Below, in pieces: positions 8,528-18,288 of a stretch of DNA of 64,000 nt (position 1 is its first letter; each line of letters starts with the position of its first letter). Origin of the DNA: Corallococcus macrosporus (GTDB taxonomy: Bacteria > Myxococcota > Myxococcia > Myxococcales > Myxococcaceae); NCBI RefSeq assembly GCF_017302985.1, contig NZ_JAFIMU010000001.1, forward strand, positions 1 through 64,000, written 5' to 3'. Under the pieces are notes generated by a model that was given only the letters and a program-made list of their open reading frames with translations, did no database searches and had not been told where the DNA came from. The position numbers and the translations under genes are program-made.

Positions 8528-9310
8528 ATGACCCCGCTCCCCCTCGCCGTCACTACCAGCACGAAGACGGACGTGGCCACGGTGCGCGAGGCGCGGGCCG
8601 TGGCCGCGCGGTGGAACCTTCCGTTCCTTTCTCGCCGCTCCAGTGAGGGCATCGCGCCCTGGCTGGGCACGAAGGTGGAGGCGCTGCTTGTCGTCGGTGG
8701 CGATGGCGTGACGCTGTGGGAGCCGCAGGGGTCGTTTGGCTTCCATGCCGGCATGGCGCACTTGCGGCGCATGCGCCTTCGTCAGGGACAGCGCGACGAC
8801 GCGTTCCTCAAGGTCGCCGAAATCGTCCCGGGTGACGCCGTGCTCGACTGCACCCTGGGCCTGGCCCAGGATGCGCTGGTGGCTTCGCTCGCCGTGGGAC
8901 CCACGGGGCGGGTCGTCTGCCTGGAGAAGAGCCTGCCTCTTTGCATCGTCGCGGCGGAGGGGCTCCAGCGCTACCACCGGGGCGCGGACTCGTGCGCCAT
9001 CGAAGTGCTCCACGCGGACGCGCATGCGTACCTGAAGACGCTGCCCGCGAAGTCCTTCGACGTCGTCTTCTTCGACCCGATGTTCGCCAAACCCAAGAAG
9101 GCCCAGCCCGCCTTCGACGTCCTGCGCCGCTTCGCGGAGCACGCCCCCCTCACCCCCGAAGCGGTGGAGGAGGGGAGGCGCGTCGCCCGCCGATGGGTCG
9201 TCGTGAAGGGCGCCCGCCACACCGATGACCTGAAGAAGCTGGGCATCGAACCGGCGCCCACCTCGCGCTTCAGAGACGTCATCTGGGGGCGAGTTTTGGC
9301 TGAAAAATAA
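8528..9310 (+). CDS. RsmJ-like SAM-dependent rRNA methyltransferase
   Basis: 260 residues with a Rossmann methyltransferase core: the SAM-binding segment AVLDCTLGLAQDALVASLAV, acidic LEKSL, and the catalytic-loop text VVFFDPMFAKP, where DPM is the signature of RsmJ (YhiQ), which methylates G1516 of 16S rRNA in Escherichia coli. The N-terminal 80 residues replace the short extension of RsmJ and contain a glycine-rich strand region. Start ATG 8528 is the first ATG after the divergent neighbour. Its stop lies at the edge of the low-GC island. Confidence 0.75.
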   Translation: MTPLPLAVTTSTKTDVATVREARAVAARWNLPFLSRRSSEGIAPWLGTKVEALLVVGGDGVTLWEPQGSFGFHAGMAHLRRMRLRQGQRDDAFLKVAEIVPGDAVLDCTLGLAQDALVASLAVGPTGRVVCLEKSLPLCIVAAEGLQRYHRGADSCAIEVLHADAHAYLKTLPAKSFDVVFFDPMFAKPKKAQPAFDVLRRFAEHAPLTPEAVEEGRRVARRWVVVKGARHTDDLKKLGIEPAPTSRFRDVIWGRVLAEK

Positions 9311-11847
9311 AGCAGGATTTTTGAATTCAAGCCAATGGTGTTGAACCAGAGCCGAGCGCCACAAGCGCAGCATAAGCGGAGGAAAATCGTCCGCCTGCAA
9401 CGTCTGCTGTCATTCGAAGAAGCACGTCACGTAATGGGTTGGGGACATCCTTCGCGCATATTGCTCTGAGGTCGGCCAAATTGTCGCCGTTGTACTGATG
9501 ACCAACAGTGGCTTGGAGCATTGTAAGCCCCAATTGGAAGAGGTCGACGGACGGCGTCCAATCATTGGAAAGCCCATCAGGCGGAAGATATCCTGGCGTC
9601 GATGAAACTGTCTTGACGGGCGTTCCAACCCTGGTGGAGATGTTAAAGTCAATCAGCACGGCTCCGCGTCCAGGAACTAGCATTACATTCTCTGGTTTGA
9701 TGTCGCGGTGGATGTAGCCATGGCGTGCCTTGTTGAATCGTTCAAATTCTTGGGCGTCAAGTGAGGTTTTTTGACGCAGTTCGTCCAAATCTCGTTCGTT
9801 TGGATGAAGCTCAATTAAAGCACCCAGCAATTCCTTGGTTACTTCGATCGCAACGGAAGGAGCAAGTCGGGCGGAACGTTCGCAACAAGCCAACAGTGTC
9901 TTTCCGGCCAGATGTTCCATTACCAAGTACACAAGCCCCGAGGGGGTTTTGCCGTGATCAAGAATCTTAACTATGTTCTTATGGCTTATGTAGGACAGTG
10001 CATCGACTTCGCGCTGCAGAACAGCCAGTGATGCGGATTTGAATATTTTCAGAGCGACGCTGTCTTTGTTGCCTTTTTGGGCTTGAAAAACCTGAGCGAA
10101 TCCACCAGGTCTCCCTAGCGCTGCAATGATTTTATAGCCCTCAATCTCATCTCCTGGCTGAGGACTGCCCGCGTCATGCAGCATGGGAGCTAGCCTTCGA
10201 ATCCGATTTCTGCGCTGCATCCATGTTTGGAGTACTTCGATAGATATGCTTGCGCTATTGGGATCGGAGTCAACCAGCCCGTAGCCTCTCAGGTGGGCGA
10301 TGTCATCAGGAAAAGCCTGGGAGAGTTCTTGAAACTCGCCAATGTTGCCGATGGCGAGTGTTTCGAAGAGGTAGTACTCGCTGTGGTATTGATCGGCGAG
10401 GACTTCAATCATTTGGCTGAGTGTTGAATTGACGTCGGCAATAAAGGCTTCCAGTTGTGCCGAAACGATCTCAGGAGTGACCTTGCGCGACTCTATTCGT
10501 GGCAATAGTGCTTTGTGTACTCGAGAAGCGTAAGCTCTTAGTAAGAATGGATGTCCGCCTACGCTTCGAATTAGTCTCTCTTGGGCCTCGTTCGACCAGT
10601 TCAGCCCCATCCTACTGCCGATATTTACGAGCAGATCGGCGCACTCTTCTGTTGTCAGTTGAGAGAGGTAGCGCTTAGAGAAGTAGTTGTAGGCTGGGTT
10701 TTCCAGTCCATCAAGTAGGTTGGTTTCGATGCACTGCGGATTGGTCCCCGTAATGAAGTATGAAATGCGGCCTGCGTTCTGTTGCTCAAGGCCGCGAAGG
10801 AGGCGCCAGGATCTGACAAAGGCGTTTCCCCAGTGAGAGCCTGGCGTGGTTGGAGACATCAACTCGACTTCATCCAACAGAAACACGATCTTCTTCTTTG
10901 TCTCACGTAGGATGAGGCGAATGTCGTGGTCGAAATACTCCCAGACGCTTGATGTCTTCTCTATGTCCACGAAAACTTCATGACGTCCGAAAAGACGAAA
11001 GCCTTTGAGCCTTCTTAGTTGAGAATTGGCGTCAAGAAGCGCTTCTCCTAAGCTCCAAAGGAAATACTCTGCCGTCGGGTTGATTGCATCCAGACGTTGT
11101 ATGTCGGTGTGTGCCCAAAAGACATCCTGGCTCTGCTGGAGGGCAGCTGCGACTCGAAAGAGGAAGGATGTTTTCCCCATCTTTCTTAATCCGAAGAGAC
11201 CAATGTGGGCACTGCCGCGTTTGAGTTGCTCGACAACTTCTGTAATCAGTGAGCGGCGGCCATAAAAGGCATTTGGGCTGGTGATTGCGGTTGAGATGTA
11301 GTAGAGGTCTTTGGAGAACAGCTGTTTTTGAATCCACCGCACGAAGTCGAGATTGCCATGCGGCGTTAGCCATGGAATCTCTTCGGTCGAAATTCCGATC
11401 ATGGCTGTCATCATGCGATCGGATGTTTCGGCAACGTGATTAGCTGTGTTTCTGTCTGTTGCAAATATTAGGGCGAAGTCCTCGCAAAGGCGTGGGCGTT
11501 CACGTTCGATTATTTCGGCTGCTTGGCTGACAGTTCGGGCCTGGAATTCTCTGTGCTCAACTACCCAGAGCAGCACTTCGCGATTGGTGCCGAATAGTTC
11601 TTTGAGGTTTGAGTTGAGCTTTAGGTAAAAGCCCCATCGTTCTGGAACATTGGATTCGACCCAGGCAATTATGAAGCCTGCACGTCGAACAATGGCTGCA
11701 ATGGCTGAGCGCATTGGGCGTTCGGCAATAAATTGCCTGATGCGTTCTTCGTCGATGGCCATATTTAATGCCTCCGATTTGGGTGCTGAGGCTTACTGCT
11801 ATAGGTGGCTTGCGGTCTTAACGCTTAATTCCTGTGAATCGGACCGT
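9305..11847. other. Low-GC genomic island, single gene
   Basis: Base composition changes sharply here. Counted 60-base lines within the stretch give 45-53% G+C (lines at 9901, 10681 and 11461), against 72% at 8881 and 62% at 12001. Rare A/T-ending codons are common inside. Only one gene is present and no integrase, transposase, tRNA edge or flanking direct repeat was seen. Best read as horizontally acquired DNA inserted between a methyltransferase gene and a HAD nucleotidase gene. Confidence 0.8.
9327..11762 (-). CDS. STAND-type NTPase fused to Ser/Thr protein kinase
   Basis: 811 residues in three parts. Residues 1-135 are an unrecognised alpha/beta domain with hydrophobic strands REVLLWVVEH and DFALIFATD. 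Residues 165-525 are a P-loop NTPase: Walker A GLFGLRKMGKTSF (188-200), Walker B IVFLLDE (292-298), the STAND-like GGHPFLL (402-408) and a winged-helix-like end. Residues 541-805 are a protein kinase with glycine loop GRPGGFAQV, lysine K572 (VALK), HRDIKPEN at 685-692 and DFN in place of DFG at 705-707. Catalytic residues are intact. GGAGG lies 8 bases before the ATG at 11762. The low GC and solitary setting suggest an acquired conflict or signalling gene; antiviral function is inference. Confidence 0.85.
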   Translation of the reverse strand: MAIDEERIRQFIAERPMRSAIAAIVRRAGFIIAWVESNVPERWGFYLKLNSNLKELFGTNREVLLWVVEHREFQARTVSQAAEIIERERPRLCEDFALIFATDRNTANHVAETSDRMMTAMIGISTEEIPWLTPHGNLDFVRWIQKQLFSKDLYYISTAITSPNAFYGRRSLITEVVEQLKRGSAHIGLFGLRKMGKTSFLFRVAAALQQSQDVFWAHTDIQRLDAINPTAEYFLWSLGEALLDANSQLRRLKGFRLFGRHEVFVDIEKTSSVWEYFDHDIRLILRETKKKIVFLLDEVELMSPTTPGSHWGNAFVRSWRLLRGLEQQNAGRISYFITGTNPQCIETNLLDGLENPAYNYFSKRYLSQLTTEECADLLVNIGSRMGLNWSNEAQERLIRSVGGHPFLLRAYASRVHKALLPRIESRKVTPEIVSAQLEAFIADVNSTLSQMIEVLADQYHSEYYLFETLAIGNIGEFQELSQAFPDDIAHLRGYGLVDSDPNSASISIEVLQTWMQRRNRIRRLAPMLHDAGSPQPGDEIEGYKIIAALGRPGGFAQVFQAQKGNKDSVALKIFKSASLAVLQREVDALSYISHKNIVKILDHGKTPSGLVYLVMEHLAGKTLLACCERSARLAPSVAIEVTKELLGALIELHPNERDLDELRQKTSLDAQEFERFNKARHGYIHRDIKPENVMLVPGRGAVLIDFNISTRVGTPVKTVSSTPGYLPPDGLSNDWTPSVDLFQLGLTMLQATVGHQYNGDNLADLRAICAKDVPNPLRDVLLRMTADVAGGRFSSAYAALVALGSGSTPLA

Positions 11848-13545
<1,698 letters not shown>

Positions 13546-13631
13546 GGGACCTCAAGACATAACATGCGCCGCTCGCCCTTCGCCCGCGTCCTTGCGGGCT
13601 TCGCACGGGGCTGGCACGCTTCTGTCCAACG

Positions 13632-13952
13632 ATGCGCACCCCACGTCCATCCCCGGCCTCCGCCGAGGACCTCCACGCGCGCCTGGCCGCTCGCATCACC
13701 GCGCTGGAGGACCGGGTGCGCCGTCTGGAGGCCCGGCTCGCCCTGGAGGCGCGCAAGCCGCCCCCCGTCCGCACCCGCGCCAGCGTCTCCGCCGCCACCG
13801 TCCGCTCCGCCCGGCCCCGCCCGCGCTGCCCCGGCTGCACCCTGGAGCTGCCCCGCGGACGGCGCGGTGAGTCGTGCGTCTGGTGCGGCTTCATGTTCGC
13901 CGCCGTGCCCCGCCGCGCGGGCGCGCCCAAGACGCCCCGGAAGCCCCGATGA
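13632..13952 (+). CDS. Small coiled-coil/zinc-ribbon protein
   Basis: 106 residues. A short coiled coil (AARITALEDRVRRLEARLAL, residues 19-38) precedes a proline/arginine linker and a four-cysteine ribbon, CPGC at 66-69 and CVWCG at 82-86. The end is basic. Its TGA overlaps the ATG of the pseudokinase gene (ATGA at 13949), suggesting coupled translation and a shared process. No specific family is recognised. Confidence 0.65.
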   Translation: MRTPRPSPASAEDLHARLAARITALEDRVRRLEARLALEARKPPPVRTRASVSAATVRSARPRPRCPGCTLELPRGRRGESCVWCGFMFAAVPRRAGAPKTPRKPR

Positions 13953-16252
13953 GCGGGACGTACCGGCTCACCGGCCGCACGGAGGCAGGGGACCTGGCGG
14001 AGCTGTACGAAGCCGTCCTGCTGCCCACCATCCCCGTCGCGGTGAAGCTCTTCCTGCCGCGCACCTCCGACCCCGGCTATGCCCGCGAGCTGGCGGAGAC
14101 GGTGCGCCGGCTCCAGCCCGTGCGCCACCCGGGCCTCCTCCACGTCGTGGACGTGGGCTTCGTGAAGCAGCGGCTCGCCGTGGTGCGCGAGGACGTGGAG
14201 GGCTTCACGCTGGGCATCGCGCTCCAGCGCCTCAACACCAAGGAAGTCCTGCTGCCGCCCACGGTGGCGCTCTCCATCGTCATCCAGCTCCTGGAGACCG
14301 TGCAGCTCGCGCACGACGCGGGCGTGGTCCACGGGGCCATCACCCCTGGCAACGTGCTCCTGGCCCGTGACGGCTTCCCGGCCATCTGCGACTTCGGCGC
14401 GCTCCAGGCGCTCCTGTCCGTGCCCCAGCTCAAGCGCACGTTCGCGCACCGGGGCCGCAGCGCGTACCGCGCGCCGGAGGTCGCTCGCGGGGAGACGCCC
14501 ACGGAGGCGTCGGACGTGTACTCGCTGGGCGCCATCGCCTACGAGCTGCTCACGCTGCGCGAGCCCGTGGTGCCCGGCAGCGGCGTGAGCACGCGCCGCG
14601 AGACGCTGCCGCCGCCCAGCCGGTTGGATCGGCGGATCAACTCGCGGTTGGATCCGGCCATCATGCGCGCGCTGGACCCCGCGCCCCAGCGGCGCTTCCG
14701 CTCGTGCGGAGAGTTCGCCCAGGCCCTGCGCAACTTCCTCTCCGCGGGCGGCGGCCTGCCCGGCGCGGAGGAGGTGGGGCGCTTCGTGTCGGAGCTGTTC
14801 CCCAACGAGGTGAGCCTCGCGGCCCCCGGGCCCGTGCCGTTCGTGGAGCCCTTCCAGTTGGAGCCCGTCTCCGGCGCGGAGATGGAGGACCTGCACGCCG
14901 AGGAGCACGAGGCGTCCATCGTCCAGCGCGCCCCGTACAGCCGCGCGCCCACGGAGCACGAGGCCTCCGCGGACACGCAGGAGGCCGCGCCCGGCTTCGA
15001 GGCGTTCCGTCCGGAGGACTACGCGCCGGACGCCCTCGCGGACGACGCGCCCGCACCGGAGCCCGAGCCCGCGAGCGACACGCGGAGCACGGACCCTTCG
15101 CACGCGGGCCCGCTGGAGCAGGGCTGGGACGCGCCACCCGGGGTGCTCGCGCAGAAGTCCCACCGTCAGCCGGGCCCGCAGGGACAGACCTCCGCGCGCG
15201 CCGGGCGCAACCCTCGCGTGAAGGTGGTGGAGGACTTCTCCGGCCCTCCGCTGGGCGACGACGAACCGCCCGTGCCCACCGGCCGCCGCGCCGCCATGCG
15301 CCCCGGGGTGCCCCTGGGCGGTGAGGAACCCGTCCCACCCTCCGGGCGCCGTCCGGCCCTGCGTCCCGGACCGCCCCTGGGCGCTGAAGGCGAGCCGCCG
15401 CCCTCCACGAAGCGCCCGGCCCTGCGCCCCGCTCAGGGGGCAGGTGGCAGGGGCCCCGGCCAGGAGACGGCGATCCTCTCCGCGGGCGGAGGCACGCCCT
15501 CCGCGGCGCCCAAGGCCCCCGAGCCGGCCGCGCCCCGCCAGGAACGCCGGGGCCGCGCCGAGCCCACCGAGGCCCTTCCCGCCGAGCCCCGCTCGGAGCG
15601 CCGCGCGGCCCCTCCCAAGGCGGAGGGCCGCGTGCGCAGCGACATGGCGGAGCCCGCGCCGTCGGACCGGCACCTGCCCGTGCACCAGCGCTTCGACACG
15701 GTGGAGACGCCGCGCGTGGACGCGGGGACCCGCCGCAAGCGCCTGCTCTTCATCGCGGGCGGCATCGCCGGGGTGGGCCTGTTCATGTTCGCGGTCGCCA
15801 CGTGGCGGCTGGGCCTGGAGCCCGTGCAGGAACCGGAGCTGCCCCGCTACGACCCGAACGCGCCCGTGGCGAACGGCCCCCCGCCGTCCGCCGCGAACCC
15901 GTCCGCGCTCAAGCCCATCACGCCCCCCAGGCCCGCGCCGCCGCCGGATCCGACCGCGCGCGACGTGGAGGACGAGGACGCGGAGGAGGACTCGCCGGAG
16001 CCGGGCGTGCCCCCGAAGAACCAGCGCGCGTTCCTCACGCTGCGCACGAACCTCCCCGCGAACGTCTTCATCGACGGGGCGAAGGTGCGCCGCGCGACGC
16101 CGCTGGTGAACTACCCGGTCCGCGTGGGCACCCGTGAGATCCGCGTGGTGGCCATCTCCACCGGTGAGCAGAAGGACTTCCAGCTCCGCTTCTCGCGGGG
16201 CCAGCACCAGAAGCTGGACGAACAGTTCCAGCCTCCCCCCACCAGGCGGTGA
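13949..16252 (+). CDS. Membrane pseudokinase with PEGA domain
   Basis: 767 residues. Residues 5-265 are a protein-kinase fold: VAVKLF keeps the ATP lysine (K33) and CDFG keeps D148, but the catalytic loop reads HGAITPGN (128-135) instead of HRDIKPEN, so the catalytic Asp and Lys are gone. This predicts a pseudokinase. A long Pro/Ala/Glu-rich linker follows, then one membrane segment at about 597-618 (LLFIAGGIAGVGLFMFAVAT), another Pro-rich stretch and a PEGA domain at about 695-755. Kinase-like part is cytoplasmic, PEGA outside. It overlaps both neighbours by 4 bases, so the response regulator downstream is a likely partner. Confidence 0.85.
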   Translation: MSGTYRLTGRTEAGDLAELYEAVLLPTIPVAVKLFLPRTSDPGYARELAETVRRLQPVRHPGLLHVVDVGFVKQRLAVVREDVEGFTLGIALQRLNTKEVLLPPTVALSIVIQLLETVQLAHDAGVVHGAITPGNVLLARDGFPAICDFGALQALLSVPQLKRTFAHRGRSAYRAPEVARGETPTEASDVYSLGAIAYELLTLREPVVPGSGVSTRRETLPPPSRLDRRINSRLDPAIMRALDPAPQRRFRSCGEFAQALRNFLSAGGGLPGAEEVGRFVSELFPNEVSLAAPGPVPFVEPFQLEPVSGAEMEDLHAEEHEASIVQRAPYSRAPTEHEASADTQEAAPGFEAFRPEDYAPDALADDAPAPEPEPASDTRSTDPSHAGPLEQGWDAPPGVLAQKSHRQPGPQGQTSARAGRNPRVKVVEDFSGPPLGDDEPPVPTGRRAAMRPGVPLGGEEPVPPSGRRPALRPGPPLGAEGEPPPSTKRPALRPAQGAGGRGPGQETAILSAGGGTPSAAPKAPEPAAPRQERRGRAEPTEALPAEPRSERRAAPPKAEGRVRSDMAEPAPSDRHLPVHQRFDTVETPRVDAGTRRKRLLFIAGGIAGVGLFMFAVATWRLGLEPVQEPELPRYDPNAPVANGPPPSAANPSALKPITPPRPAPPPDPTARDVEDEDAEEDSPEPGVPPKNQRAFLTLRTNLPANVFIDGAKVRRATPLVNYPVRVGTREIRVVAISTGEQKDFQLRFSRGQHQKLDEQFQPPPTRR

Positions 16253-16917
16253 GTTCCGTGGAGCGCACGCGCATCTTCGTCGTCGAGGACCAGCCCCAGC
16301 TCCTGAAGAACCTGGTCAAGGTGCTGGGCACCTTCCCGGAGCTGGAGGTCGTGGGCACTTCCCAGGACGGTGAGCAGGCCGTGGACGACATCGTCCGCGA
16401 GCGGCCGCAGCTCGTCCTGCTGGACCTGGAGCTGCCTGGCCTCAACGGCATCCAGGTGACCCAGAAGGTCAAGCGCCGCGTCCCCGAGGTGGAGATCCTC
16501 ATCCTCACGTCCTTCGAGGACGAGCAGAAGGTCTACGAGGCCATCCAGGCGGGCGCGTCCGGCTACCTGGTGAAGCGGGTGGGGCCGGAGAAGATCCGCT
16601 CCGGCATCCAGGAGGTCATGGACGGCGGCACCGTGCTGGAGCCCATCATCGCGCGGCGCTTCTGGAACTACTTCCAGTCCGTTCAAGCCAAGCCCGCCCA
16701 GAAGCCCGCCGAGCTGCCCTGGGGGCTGACGGCCGTGGAGCTGGACGTCCTGCGCTACGTGGCCAAGGGCCTGTCCAACGCGGAGGTGGGGCGGGTGATG
16801 ACGCTGGAGCGCCGGACGGTGCGCACGCACCTGTCGCATATCTACCGGAAGATGGGCGTCAACTCGCACGTGGACGCGGTGGTGATGGCCCTGCGTGAAG
16901 GTGTCGTGGATCTCTAG
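16249..16917 (+). CDS. NarL/FixJ-type response regulator
   Basis: 222 residues. Receiver domain 7-125 with acidic E13/D14, phospho-acceptor D59 (LLDLELPG), T87 and K109; a short linker; and a LuxR-type helix-turn-helix at about 155-218 (LTAVELDVLRYVAKGLSNAE, then RTVRTHLSHIYRKMGV). All receiver residues are present. It starts with GTG overlapping the pseudokinase stop (GTGA), so the two are translationally coupled. No histidine kinase is adjacent; its phosphodonor is unknown. Confidence 0.92.
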   Translation: MSSVERTRIFVVEDQPQLLKNLVKVLGTFPELEVVGTSQDGEQAVDDIVRERPQLVLLDLELPGLNGIQVTQKVKRRVPEVEILILTSFEDEQKVYEAIQAGASGYLVKRVGPEKIRSGIQEVMDGGTVLEPIIARRFWNYFQSVQAKPAQKPAELPWGLTAVELDVLRYVAKGLSNAEVGRVMTLERRTVRTHLSHIYRKMGVNSHVDAVVMALREGVVDL

Positions 16918-16944
16918 CCGCGCCGTGGTTACGGTGTGGCACCT

Positions 16945-18285
16945 ATGTCCAAGGCATCCCCGCGGTCCACCGCCGTGCGCGCTGTGGACCCCACCCTCGC
17001 CGCCCTCTTCGACGTTCACGAGGCAACGCTGCCCAACGGCCTCAAGGTCCGCCTGCTGGCGAACCACCAGGCCCCGGTGGTCAGCCTCTACACCTTCTTC
17101 CAGGTGGGCAGCCGCAACGAGCGGCCCGGCATCACCGGCATCAGCCACCTGTTCGAGCACATGATGTTCAACGGGGCGAAGAAGTACGGCCCCAAGATGT
17201 TCGACAAGACGCTGGAGTCCAACGGCGGCCGCTCCAACGCGTACACGTCCAACGACATGACCGTGTACTACGACGACTTCAGCGCGGACGCGCTGGAGAC
17301 GGTGCTCGACCTGGAGTCGGACCGGATGCGCTCGCTGCGCATCTCCCAGGAGACGTTGACCAGCGAGCGCCAGGTCGTGATGGAGGAGCGCCGCGTCCGC
17401 GTGGACAACGAAATCCCCGGCATGATGGACGAGGAGCTGGGCACGCTCGTCTACAAGGCGCACGCGTACCGCTGGCCCGTCATCGGCTGGATGGCGGACA
17501 TCGAGAACATCACCCGCGAGGACTGCCAGGAGTACTTCCGCACGTACTACGCGCCCAACAACGCGGTGCTCTACATCGTCGGGGACATCGACCCGAAGAA
17601 GACGCTCGCGCTGGTGCGCAAGTACTACGGCAACATCCCGCGCGGCCCCACGCCCGCGCCGGTGCTCAACGCGGAGCCGGAGCAGAAGGGCGAGCGCCGC
17701 GCCGTGGTGCGCCACCCCGCGCAGTCGCCGTCGGTGATGATCGGCTTCCGCGGCCCCGCCGCCAGCGACGAGGACACGCTGGTGCTGGACGTGGCCCAGT
17801 ACATCCTCACCAAGGGCGAGGGCAGCCGGCTGGTGAAGTCCCTCGTCTACGACCAGAAGGCCGCCGTGTCGGTGATGCTCGACTGGAGCTGGCGCATCGA
17901 CCCGGGGACCATCCTCTTCTACCTGGAGCTCAAGCCGGACTCGGACCCGGCGAAGGTGGAGGCCCTGCTGTACGCGGAGCTGGAGAAGCTTGCGCGCGAG
18001 GGCGTCACCGAGAAGGAGCTGCAGAAGGCGAAGAACAACCTGCGCGCGGACCACCTGCGGGAGCTGTCCACCAACAGCGGCCGGGGCCACGCCCTGGGCC
18101 ACTACGAGGCCCTGCTGGGCGACTGGCGCGAGGGCCTGTCCCTGCCGACCTTCTACGCGAACGTCACGGCGGAGCAGGTGAAGGCCGTGGCCGCGAAGTA
18201 CTTCGCCCCCGAGCGCCGCTCGGTGGTCACCCTCCATCCCGAAGCCGGCGCCAACGAGGCCGGTGACGAAGCGGCGGAGGCGTAA
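16945..18285 (+). CDS. M16-family zinc metallopeptidase (active subunit)
   Basis: 446 residues with the inverted zinc motif HLFEH (H68, E71, H72) and the downstream glutamate region VMEERRVRVDNE. This is the pitrilysin/processing-peptidase fold with two repeated domains. No signal peptide is obvious from the ATG at 16945. The gene just downstream encodes an M16 protein lacking the zinc motif; such pairs usually form a heterodimer resembling the catalytic and non-catalytic subunits of mitochondrial processing peptidase. Confidence 0.92.
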   Translation: MSKASPRSTAVRAVDPTLAALFDVHEATLPNGLKVRLLANHQAPVVSLYTFFQVGSRNERPGITGISHLFEHMMFNGAKKYGPKMFDKTLESNGGRSNAYTSNDMTVYYDDFSADALETVLDLESDRMRSLRISQETLTSERQVVMEERRVRVDNEIPGMMDEELGTLVYKAHAYRWPVIGWMADIENITREDCQEYFRTYYAPNNAVLYIVGDIDPKKTLALVRKYYGNIPRGPTPAPVLNAEPEQKGERRAVVRHPAQSPSVMIGFRGPAASDEDTLVLDVAQYILTKGEGSRLVKSLVYDQKAAVSVMLDWSWRIDPGTILFYLELKPDSDPAKVEALLYAELEKLAREGVTEKELQKAKNNLRADHLRELSTNSGRGHALGHYEALLGDWREGLSLPTFYANVTAEQVKAVAAKYFAPERRSVVTLHPEAGANEAGDEAAEA

Positions 18286-18288
18286 CCC

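Noticed and set aside
9305-11847. Search for flanking direct repeats or an integrase at the low-GC island
   Set aside because: No repeat of useful length was found by eye at either edge and no recombinase gene lies inside, so I do not call an integrative element.
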